In this document: piece after piece, positions 1 through 5,799 of the stretch
How the letters are laid out: each line of letters starts with the position of its first letter
How positions within the stretch are numbered: position 1 is the stretch's first letter
Source: Nitrosomonas sp.
GTDB taxonomy: Bacteria; Pseudomonadota; Gammaproteobacteria; Burkholderiales; Nitrosomonadaceae
Direction of reading: 5' to 3'
Assembly (NCBI RefSeq): GCF_021731985.1
Contig: NZ_JAKFWH010000081.1
Location: forward strand, 1 to 33,896
DNA length: 33,896 nt
Position numbers and translations under genes: made by a program
The notes under the pieces: generated by a model
The model's database searches: none
Told to the model about the DNA's origin: nothing
The model's input: the letters and a program-made list of their open reading frames with translations, nothing else

Positions 1-172
1 GGCCAAGGCGTTACCCCTTCGATTTCGGACAAAAAACGATCCCGTCGTGTTTGTTTCTTCTTTGCTGCATATTCCAGATCAGAAAAGCTTGATTGCATCG
101 CTCTATTCCATATTTATCAATACGATGCATTTTATCAAACCTTTATGACCAAAGTCGATGTGATCGAATAAA
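1..172. other. Window edge, no assignable gene
   Basis: Two plus-strand frames are open from the window edge. One stops at 146-148 and the other at 169-171, so this could be the 3' end of a gene that starts outside the window. I recognise neither translation and cannot choose between them. Confidence 0.3.
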
Positions 173-490
173 TCAGTGTTTCCCTAATAATTCATCGCTA
201 TCAGGCTCTAATTCTATAAAATTCGAAATTACTCCAGCTTTTAAAAGGCCATTGAAAACATCACCATAAATATAGACATCTTCTCCAGAAGTTCCAATAT
301 AGTTGCCTGTATTGGGATAGTAACGCACCAAATAATTATTTAAACTATAAGTTGCTGTACTAGCAGGACTAAAAAACTCTGGATAAGTCTTTTCAGCAAA
401 ATTAAACAATTTATTGCTATTCACCAAGAAGTTTTCAGCAAATGCGACTCCTGGAACTAAAACTAAAAACACTAAAATAATAAATCTCAT
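173..490 (-). CDS. Small secreted protein of unknown function
   Basis: This is a 105-aa protein with a clear N-terminal signal peptide: a hydrophobic run (FIILVFLVLVPGVAFA) with an AFA-type signal peptidase I site near residue 18. The mature part is aromatic-rich, with YPEFF near residue 37, RYYPNTGNYIG near residue 56 and VYIYGDVF near residue 72. From memory this resembles a short module seen in many betaproteobacterial secreted proteins, which has no known function to my knowledge. The ATG at 488-490 has a GAGG about 14 bases upstream, which is weak. No partner gene is adjacent. The export prediction is fairly sure; the role is unknown. Confidence 0.6.
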   Translation of the reverse strand: MRFIILVFLVLVPGVAFAENFLVNSNKLFNFAEKTYPEFFSPASTATYSLNNYLVRYYPNTGNYIGTSGEDVYIYGDVFNGLLKAGVISNFIELEPDSDELLGKH

Positions 491-619
491 AGCTATGCGT
501 TAATCCTCAATATGATTAATTCATAAAAAAATGAATCAGCATGTTCGTTACGGTTGGATTTTATGATTCTGTACTACACACACAGACACAACAGCTTCGC
601 TCTTGTGTAGCATTAGGTG

Positions 620-642
620 ACAGACTGGCTATGCCAGACTGT
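620..642. repeat. Short hairpin
   Basis: A 10-bp inverted repeat (620-629 with 633-642, one mismatch) encloses a 3-base loop. It lies between the secreted-protein gene and the first copy of the repeat family. No T-run follows on either strand, so a terminator role is not supported. The rest of 491-697 shows no gene. Confidence 0.4.
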
Positions 643-697
643 TAAGGCGGGTTAATTCAAACCGGTTGCAAGACTTTCCATTTGATCTCAAATATAA

Positions 698-791
698 AAC
701 GTGACAAATCTGACGATTATTGGCGAGTGTTGGCGAGCACTTGCGAGTGTATTTTCAATAAAAACAGCTAGTTAAAATACCTGCTGATCAG
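698..791 (+). repeat. ~95-bp repeat family, copy A
   Basis: First of three copies (698-791, 1688-1781, and 2541-2636 inverted). All share a GTGACAAATCTGACGATT-like left part and a middle with GCGAG repeated at about 10-base steps. An ATTTTCAATAAAAACAG-like right part follows, then a CTGnTnATC-type end. Copies A and B are exactly 990 bases apart and enclose the HigBA-like genes. Phased short repeats beside a tRNA-derived core are typical of integrase or excisionase arm sites; that role is inferred. Copy A's end (CTGCTGATCAG) is a degraded form of the tRNA sequence that follows copy B. Confidence 0.7.
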
Positions 792-911
792 AATTATTTA
801 CATCAAAATCAAGTGGCTACTTATAAAGCGTGACAATGCTCAATAGTGAACTAAATCTGAATTAATCCAGCTGAAGTGGTGAATTCTGGATGCTGCTTTA
901 CTTGCAAAATA

Positions 912-1238
912 CTACTTTGCATGAACATCTAGCTTTTGTGGTGTAAGGCGGTATCCCATAGCATTCATAATTGCATTAATACTTTCAAATTTAGGATTGC
1001 CATTTTCTGATAATGCCTTTTGTATGCCGTTTCGCGTAATTCCTGTTTCCTGAGCTAATGTTGAAACACCTTTGACACGGGCGATCATGCGTAATTGAGC
1101 AAATAAGGCGGCAGTACATCCATCTCTCGCGTATTCCTCAAAAGCAGTGGCGAGATATTCATCAATCTCGTCGGGATGATTACGGTAATACATTTCTTCA
1201 CTTTCATCTAATGTTTTGTAAGTACGTTCTTTAGCCAT
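912..1238 (-). CDS. HigA-like antitoxin (HTH, addiction module antidote)
   Basis: This 108-aa protein has a C-terminal helix-turn-helix: residues near 60-95 read VSTLAQETGITRNGIQKALS followed by NPKFESINAIMNAMGYRL. That is the pattern of addiction-module antidote proteins paired with short HigB/RelE-type toxins. I chose the ATG at 1236-1238 (MAKERTYK); the longer open frame to 1394 runs back inside the toxin gene and is not credible. The start overlaps the toxin stop by 8 bp, so the two are probably translationally coupled. The toxin-first order is usual for higBA-type modules. The antitoxin would neutralise the toxin and repress the operon. Confidence 0.85.
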   Translation of the reverse strand: MAKERTYKTLDESEEMYYRNHPDEIDEYLATAFEEYARDGCTAALFAQLRMIARVKGVSTLAQETGITRNGIQKALSENGNPKFESINAIMNAMGYRLTPQKLDVHAK

Positions 1239-1569
1239 TATTTTTATAATCCTTCCAATATTCTTTAGCGTTTCTGATATCTCGGCTCTGACTGTCTTTA
1301 TCACCACCACATAATAAAACAACAATATTATCGACATCTTCACCAAAATAAACCCGGTATCCAGGACCAAAAAACATTCGTAGCTCTGAAACACCTTCTC
1401 CTACAGAATCACAATCACCATAGAGCCCTTCTCCTAATCGCCGAATACGCGCTCTGATTCGTTGTTGACCCTTCTTGTCTTTTAAACTATCTATCCAACT
1501 GCGATAAGGTTCATGACCATTTTCATCTGCATAGATAATAATTTGCTTTGCTCGTATTGATTGAACCAA
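1231..1569 (-). CDS. RelE/HigB-type toxin (addiction module killer protein)
   Basis: The 112-aa product fits the short RelE/HigB toxin family: EPYRSWIDSLKD near the N-terminus, then RIRARIRRLGEGLYGDCDSVGEGVSELRMFFGPGYRVYF in the middle, then LLCGGDKDSQSRDI. These toxins usually cleave mRNA at the ribosome. The start appears to be TTG (1567-1569); no ATG exists before an upstream in-frame stop, and a GAG lies about 6 bases in front. A weak start suits a toxin. It is first in the operon with the HigA-like antitoxin. The pair lies between direct repeat copies A and B. The gene looks intact; activity is not testable here. Confidence 0.85.
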   Translation of the reverse strand: MVQSIRAKQIIIYADENGHEPYRSWIDSLKDKKGQQRIRARIRRLGEGLYGDCDSVGEGVSELRMFFGPGYRVYFGEDVDNIVVLLCGGDKDSQSRDIRNAKEYWKDYKNNG

Positions 1570-1687
1570 TTTATTCTCTATTCTTTATCTTATCTATACA
1601 TTAGAGTGCATACTATATTATGCACTTCCCATCAAAATATCAAATCTTAAAAAATGCTAATTTCCCAAAATGAATTATCAAAAAAAG

Positions 1688-1781
1688 AACGTGACAAATC
1701 TGACGATTAATAGCGAGTGTTGGCGAGCACTGGCAGGTATATTTTCAATAAAAACAGTTAATTAAAACACCTGTTAATCCG
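1688..1781 (+). repeat. ~95-bp repeat family, copy B, fused to tRNA-Asn 3' end
   Basis: This is the best-preserved match to copy A, offset by exactly 990 bases. Its end runs without a gap into the 3' half of a tRNA-Asn gene, which begins at 1771. This copy ties the family to tRNA-gene integration. Confidence 0.75.
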
Positions 1782-1815
1782 CAGGTCCCAGGTTCGAGCC
1801 CTGGTCGGGGAGCCA
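1771..1815 (+). tRNA. tRNA-Asn(GTT) 3' fragment, probable attachment-site remnant
   Basis: The sequence starts in the anticodon loop (CTGTTAATCCG) and continues through the variable loop, the T-arm with GGTTCGAGCC, the acceptor strand and an encoded CCA. The 5' half of the tRNA is absent and replaced by repeat copy B. Such 3' tRNA fragments from the anticodon loop onward are the classic distal att site left by tyrosine integrases. The intact tRNA-Asn gene would be expected to the left, outside the window. It is not a functional tRNA. Confidence 0.85.
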
Positions 1816-1938
1816 AACAAAACAATGAATTGCATGAAATAAAGAAACTAGCGGTCTACTTACTATTAGTAGCCCTATAGTAGACTGGTCAGACAAAAGC
1901 CAATCGAATGTAATTTGCAATGCTTCTTAGCGCTCAAT

Positions 1939-2094
1939 CTATTGTAAAGTATAGGTGAGATATTCATGATTACCAAAAACAGGTGCAGTCTCTATCTCTC
2001 GAAACTAGAGAATAAAATCGAGCAGATCAGCTAGTTGTCGTAAGTAATATAAATATTCATGATGGAGATGCTGGATACCAGCATCCAACAAATA
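1939..2094 (-). pseudogene. Possible decayed gene fragment
   Basis: On the minus strand this frame reads like protein (YLYYLRQLADLLDFIL, one stop at 2005-2007, then FREIETAPVFGNHEYLTYTL and a stop at 1939). The composition suggests a real but dead C-terminus. I do not recognise the family. It overlaps noncoding sequence just upstream of the antitoxin remnant on the other strand. It may be chance. Confidence 0.25.
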
Positions 2095-2112
2095 TCATGG
2101 AGAGAGATCATC

Positions 2113-2199
2113 ACGCAAACCGTTAAGAAAATCATTCAGGATATTGCCGATCACCTGCCAGAGCAGGCCACCTTTGACGATGCGATGTACGCCATTTAA
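2113..2199 (+). pseudogene. Truncated addiction-module antitoxin remnant
   Basis: The translation TVKKIIQDIADHLPEQATFD then DAMYAI matches, from memory, the start of a family of small antitoxins that normally continue into YVRQKIE. Here it stops at 2197-2199. At the expected start codon the sequence is ACG (2113-2115), preceded by a good GGAGAG about 8 bases upstream. The ATG therefore appears to have mutated. No toxin gene follows. Both the lost start and the early stop point to a dead gene. Confidence 0.45.
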
Positions 2200-2379
2200 C
2201 AAACGATAAATTCGCAGCCGGTTCGAAAACGTTTTGGAATTTAGCTTATGTTGACGACAATAAGCGACTTGCGATAACGCACTTGCCTATCAGGTTTCTA
2301 TATGTTCTTGCTGATGTATCCGTAATGACATTAATCACCTTCATGAAAAAATAAACTTGCTCCGCGCGCCCTGCACCTA

Positions 2380-2401
2380 TCCCCGCGGCAAGACCACGGG
2401 G
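2380..2401. repeat. GC-rich hairpin
   Basis: CCCCGCGG and CCACGGGG flank a short AAGA-type loop, giving an 8-bp stem with one mismatch. No T-run follows, so I do not call it a terminator. It may be part of a repeated palindromic element. The surrounding 2200-2540 shows no convincing gene. Confidence 0.4.
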
Positions 2402-2540
2402 AATTGCAAGTTCAAGAGGATAGCTAAAAAATTTGTTGCGTTTTAGATGGTGGAGTTGGAAGCTTACGGTGAATGAGCAGTTCCTCGGACTTGACTTCAA
2501 CCATTAGGTAGATTACCGGTAACGGTTTGCACCGATACAT

Positions 2541-2636
2541 GCGGATCAAACAGGTAATTTAACTAACTGTTTTTATTAAAATAAAACTCGCTAGTGCTCG
2601 TCAACATTCGCCGACAATCGTCATTTTTGTCGCACT
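2541..2636 (-). repeat. ~95-bp repeat family, copy C (inverted)
   Basis: Read on the minus strand, this copy has the same blocks as A and B with more changes: GACAAAAATGACGATT, GGCGAATGTTGACGAGCAC, AATAAAAACAGTTAGTTAAA and the CTGTTTGATCCGC end. It ends about 20 bases from the parE stop codon. The inverted orientation suggests a second element facing the first two copies. Confidence 0.7.
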
Positions 2637-2657
2637 TTATTATTAATAACTCTAATT

Positions 2658-2957
2658 TTACAAATGCAGAGTAGATAACATTCGATCATGCAGTACACGA
2701 ACTACCACAATTCCGTAATCTGTTTGCCGGAAATAAATAGCGTGTCGCCCAACTTGACTACGGCGATACCCTTTACGGATACGATCGCAGGATGTTGCCA
2801 TTTCCGGATTCTCCGCCAATTGACCAAACGCTTCTGTCAATTCGTCTGCGTAACGATTGGCCTGTTCCAATCCCCACTCTTTGAGTGTGTATAGCCAAAT
2901 GGTTTCCATATCGCGCGCAGCTTCCGGTGTTAACCGATATTCAGCTGACTTTGACAT
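2658..2957 (-). CDS. parE: ParE-family toxin
   Basis: This 99-aa protein has typical ParE/RelE features: YRLTPEAARDMETIWLYT at the N-terminus, WGLEQANRYADELTEAFGQLAENPE in the middle, and YRRSQVGRHAIYFRQ followed by VVVRVLHDRM at the C-terminus. ParE toxins poison DNA gyrase; other relatives act on the ribosome, and sequence alone does not decide which. The ATG at 2955-2957 overlaps the antitoxin gene by 17 bp, giving the usual antitoxin-first operon. The stop codon lies about 20 bases from repeat copy C, so the module appears to ride with that repeat family. The gene is full-length and looks intact. Confidence 0.9.
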   Translation of the reverse strand: MSKSAEYRLTPEAARDMETIWLYTLKEWGLEQANRYADELTEAFGQLAENPEMATSCDRIRKGYRRSQVGRHAIYFRQTDYGIVVVRVLHDRMLSTLHL

Positions 2958-3195
2958 GTTTGGCGGTCATTCCTTCTTTAAACAAACCGCCGTCAAATGG
3001 CTGTGGTTCACCACTCTGTTCGCCTTTGGTTAACTCGCTACGAATGGTATCGATTTCAGAATTGCGAGCTTGATCGCGCCGAATCAGATCTCGGATATAT
3101 TCACTGTCATTGGTGAAGTCACCGCCCTCAATCTGAGTCTTAATCCACTTGTCTTGCTGGTCGGTAACAGTGATGGTTTTACGGGTTGTTCCCAT
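2941..3195 (-). CDS. parD: ParD-family antitoxin
   Basis: The 84-aa product begins MGTTRKTITVTDQQDKWIKT and continues with GDFTNDSEYIRDLIRRDQ, the ribbon-helix-helix pattern of ParD antitoxins of the CC2985 type. The C-terminal tail (FDGGLFKEGMTAKHVKVS) would wrap the toxin. I chose the ATG at 3193-3195 because a strong GGAGGA sits about 7 bases upstream. The TTG at 3205-3207 falls inside that ribosome binding site. It overlaps parE by 17 bp. The RHH dimer normally represses its own operon. Confidence 0.9.
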   Translation of the reverse strand: MGTTRKTITVTDQQDKWIKTQIEGGDFTNDSEYIRDLIRRDQARNSEIDTIRSELTKGEQSGEPQPFDGGLFKEGMTAKHVKVS

Positions 3196-3302
3196 TTTAT
3201 CCTCCAAAGGTATGTGAAATGATCATACTATTGCAGTAAAATAGCATGCTTTTATGTGCTTGAGAAGACAAAAACTTTGTCTCTTTCTGGAACAGAATAT
3301 TA

Positions 3303-3458
3303 TCAACTTAAGTTAAACCAGGATCTGAATTCAGAGACATTATACAAATGTGATCGATCTTTCCACACAAAGCCTTTTCCAATATGAACTGAATCTAAAG
3401 GTGTCTCGTATTTCCACCAAGAAATGCGTCTTTTGCCTTGCTCAAAATAGTTTTTCAT
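3303..3458 (-). CDS. Small ORF of unknown function, possibly a gene remnant
   Basis: This 51-codon minus-strand frame reads MKNYFEQGKRRISWWKY and ends VSEFRSWFNLS. Its aromatic and charged composition looks protein-like rather than random. The frame stays open for about 11 codons upstream of the ATG before a stop, so it could be the tail of a longer decayed gene. There is no clear ribosome binding site. It sits about 110 bp upstream of parD on the same strand. I do not recognise a family. The flanking DNA (3208-3302 and 3459-3714) shows nothing else. Confidence 0.3.
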   Translation of the reverse strand: MKNYFEQGKRRISWWKYETPLDSVHIGKGFVWKDRSHLYNVSEFRSWFNLS

Positions 3459-3714
3459 TTTGTCTTTTGAGAAATTCCTATCGCAACCTTATGCGCTAAG
3501 TTTTAAAGATTAGAACCCCTTCATTTCAAAAATTTTATTTACTGCGTGATAAAAGTCACAAAGAAAATCATAGAAATATGTTTTACTCATATTACAGCAA
3601 ATAGTTTCATCACTTTGATTGCCACTTTGATGATAAGAGGAATTACAAGATGGAGGATTTGTGGGTGATAAGAGGCCATACAATTCTTTGGTAGAATAGC
3701 TCCTATCCTAACCT

Positions 3715-3954
3715 ATGGAACTGATTCAGTCCCAGCATTCTTTACCATCTGTTAACCAGATCGAATCAGAAAACAGTTCAATTACTCAGATTCAAAACCC
3801 TTCCTTCAGACTCATTTCTGTATTGGAATATACTGACATCGTTGAGAAATTTGAACAATCGGCGCGAGAAAAAAACAAGCAGCTTCCAGAATTTGCAACT
3901 TCAATTCAGTTACTAAGCATACTCGGCAATATCAGCTCCACATTTATCCAATAG
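3715..3954 (+). CDS. Hypothetical small ORF
   Basis: This 79-aa open frame begins at an ATG and is rich in Ser, Gln and Ile. It has no signal peptide, membrane segment or motif I know. The ribosome binding site is poor. It lies just outside the distal attachment site (4055) of the tRNA-Ser element, in AT-rich DNA. It may be real, decayed or chance. Confidence 0.25.
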   Translation: MELIQSQHSLPSVNQIESENSSITQIQNPSFRLISVLEYTDIVEKFEQSAREKNKQLPEFATSIQLLSILGNISSTFIQ

Positions 3955-4054
3955 CGTCCGCAACTAACCAGCACTAAAGGATGGGTGTAAAGATGTGTAG
4001 AATACAGTATCAAATTTTAATAATAATTATTATTCAATTTGTTATGTTTAATAT

Positions 4055-4080
4055 CTGGCGGAGAAGGCGGGGTTCGAACC
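4055..4080 (-). repeat. Distal attachment site: copy of the tRNA-Ser 3' end
   Basis: This 26-bp block repeats the end of the tRNA-Ser gene (11503-11528) in the same orientation with one mismatch at 4072. It covers the CCA, the acceptor strand and half of the T-arm. Homology stops sharply at 4081. It marks the far end of the integrated element. Confidence 0.85.
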
Positions 4081-4286
4081 TTGATCTATATTTGATATAT
4101 CAACCATTTAGTATTTACCTCTGTTATTTCTGTGTCATTTTGAAGTATTTCTACAAGTTTCAAAAATTCCATCAAATTCAGTTTAAACTTTTTTAATCAA
4201 ACCATCAAGATCGGTAAATATTTGGGTAAATATATGTCAAAGTTTGGATTTAATTTGACGTTTTCAAAGTTAGGTATGTAATTTCT

Positions 4287-4916
4287 TCACAAAGGTGGAG
4301 GCATGCAGCTTGGATAGTTTGCGGCTAGTTCTAGCACTTGCTTTTGCAATGGCTGTAGACCGCTAAGGGCTACTGCTTGCATTGCGCAAATAATTGCTAA
4401 CCCGTTTGTATTCCGCGTTACATCTTGGATCAGCTTTATTGGATAGCCTTCATGGTGCCTTCGAATTGGATGTATTCCCGCGTGTGCGTAGGAATTGAGT
4501 GCCTTCCATGAATTCTGCTTAAACCTATTGAGTGCATCATAAGCTTGCGATGGTGCCTTTTTTTCTATCGCGCTTATCATGTCAGCGATCTGCGGAATAT
4601 TCTTGGCAGCTAGTTCATTTTCAAGCGTTAAAGTCGCAGATAGCTTTGCAATCTTTTCCTCTGTGGCTGCATAAAGGAGCCACACTGAACGAACCAAGGC
4701 CTCAAACTGCGCTCGTTGAACAGCCATGCCTGAAGGAAGTAGACCAGAACTAAAGAGCTTACGTGCTGCTTCCCAATGTTCTAGAGCCATCGAGCACGCA
4801 ACAGCACTTATCACAACACGAGTGGAGTTATCAAACAACGGTAAGTCGATGAGTTGGTAAAGCTCGGAAGAGAGCTTGTCAGATTCTAAGAATATTGGAT
4901 CAAGCACCGTGCACAT
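4287..4916 (-). CDS. DUF6988-like protein of unknown function
   Basis: This is a 209-aa, probably all-helical cytosolic protein. The segment MALEHWEAARKLFSSGLLPS, followed by AVQRAQFEALVRSVWLLYAA and later LNSYAHAGIHPIRRHHEGYP, resembles a family I recall as DUF6988 (near DUF5677); the name is from memory. I chose the ATG at 4914-4916; a TTG one codon earlier is possible. It has no clear ribosome binding site. It lies closest to the distal end of the element, the usual place for cargo genes. Its role is unknown, and a link to defence is only suggested by position. Confidence 0.6.
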   Translation of the reverse strand: MCTVLDPIFLESDKLSSELYQLIDLPLFDNSTRVVISAVACSMALEHWEAARKLFSSGLLPSGMAVQRAQFEALVRSVWLLYAATEEKIAKLSATLTLENELAAKNIPQIADMISAIEKKAPSQAYDALNRFKQNSWKALNSYAHAGIHPIRRHHEGYPIKLIQDVTRNTNGLAIICAMQAVALSGLQPLQKQVLELAANYPSCMPPPL

Positions 4917-5019
4917 CAAATAATGTAATATAACGACATTCAGTCAATCAATGCCAGATTGATTAGAGCCTAATTTTTGAAGTTGTTCGCTCAAGTTTGA
5001 GCTACTACAACTTATATAT

Positions 5020-5397
5020 TTAAGATGCTTTGATTACCAGCTTTCTTAACCAAGGTTCAAGGTAAACCAAATCAAATGTACTTGTTTCAAACATTTGCAT
5101 CATGTCGCCGTAAATAATCACTGATTCACAGTTGATTCGATAACCATTAATACGCAGAAAAATATCGGTAGTTGCAAAAGCTACTCGTTTGTTGCCATCT
5201 ACAAAGGGGGGATTGATGGCTAAACTTTCCATCAGCGCGGCTGCTTCCGCAACTATATCATCATAGTAGCCCGATTGAAGGCGATATAAGGCAGATTCAA
5301 GTGCGCCCGAATCACGAATACCATGTGTTCCGCCGTAACGCTGAATTAATATTGAATGGATTGCCAGTACATCGGGAACAGTCAGATATTCTTTCAA
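5020..5397 (-). CDS. doc: Doc/Fic-family toxin (death on curing), variant motif
   Basis: This 125-aa protein has the Doc layout: YLTVPDVLAIHSILIQRYGG at the N-terminus, GIRDSGALESALYR near residue 26, and a Fic loop NPPFVDGNKRVAFA at residues 62-75. Doc toxins phosphorylate elongation factor Tu through a Fic motif that begins with a catalytic His (H-x-F-x-D-x-N-K-R). Here that position (residue 63) is Pro, while F65, D67, N69, K70 and R71 are kept. Catalysis may therefore be altered or lost. The start is a TTG two bases after the antitoxin stop; no ATG is available. Together with the upstream small gene it forms an antitoxin-toxin operon in the element's cargo zone. Confidence 0.85.
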   Translation of the reverse strand: MKEYLTVPDVLAIHSILIQRYGGTHGIRDSGALESALYRLQSGYYDDIVAEAAALMESLAINPPFVDGNKRVAFATTDIFLRINGYRINCESVIIYGDMMQMFETSTFDLVYLEPWLRKLVIKAS

Positions 5398-5399
5398 CG

Positions 5400-5630
5400 T
5401 TATTTAGCTAATTCACGGTAGAGCTGATCAAATTCGCTTAGGCTTTGCGTAAAAGCATCTATAACCTGACGGCGAGGCTGGCCTTTTTCTTTCCGTTCGA
5501 TGTATTCCCGCAGAGCCTCATCAAGTATTTCTTGAATAGGGCGACCCTCAGATTCAGCAATTTTTCGAAGTGCGCTAAGAACTTCTGGTGCTGCTTGAGA
5601 GGAAAATTCTTCGTTAGCAGTGTTAGGCAT
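5400..5630 (-). CDS. Antitoxin partner of the Doc-like toxin (RHH-like)
   Basis: This 76-aa protein has a middle segment APEVLSALRKIAESEGRPIQ followed by EILDEALREYIERKEKG, resembling a ribbon-helix-helix DNA-binding fold. An acidic, helical tail (FDQLYRELAK) could bind the toxin. The ATG at 5628-5630 has GGTGA about 8 bases upstream. Its stop codon ends two bases before the TTG of the Doc-like gene, so translation is probably coupled. The 169-bp gap to the divergent DUF262 gene should hold both promoters. Confidence 0.75.
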   Translation of the reverse strand: MPNTANEEFSSQAAPEVLSALRKIAESEGRPIQEILDEALREYIERKEKGQPRRQVIDAFTQSLSEFDQLYRELAK

Positions 5631-5799
5631 GAAATATCACCATATCCTGATGTTTCCAAGTCTGAAAGTTTTATGATACGCTGAAGATTGTTTTGTTATC
5701 AATGTATTTGTAGCCCTCCGTGTTACTTAAACGGGATATTTTCTACCAATTTCCTAAAAAGTGTTAGTTACGAGTTTATTGTCAAGATAAAGGATAAAC

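Noticed and set aside
2246..2500. 84-aa open frame on the minus strand
   Set aside because: It spans the GC-rich hairpin, has no ribosome binding site or family resemblance, and competing frames are equally protein-like.
2424..2540. 38-aa minus-strand frame starting at the end of repeat copy C (MYRCKPLPVIYL)
   Set aside because: It begins directly at the repeat edge with no ribosome binding site and no recognisable family; chance is as likely.
3981..4196. 71-aa plus-strand frame across the distal att site
   Set aside because: It is read through the antisense of a tRNA fragment and is low-complexity Ile/Tyr-rich.
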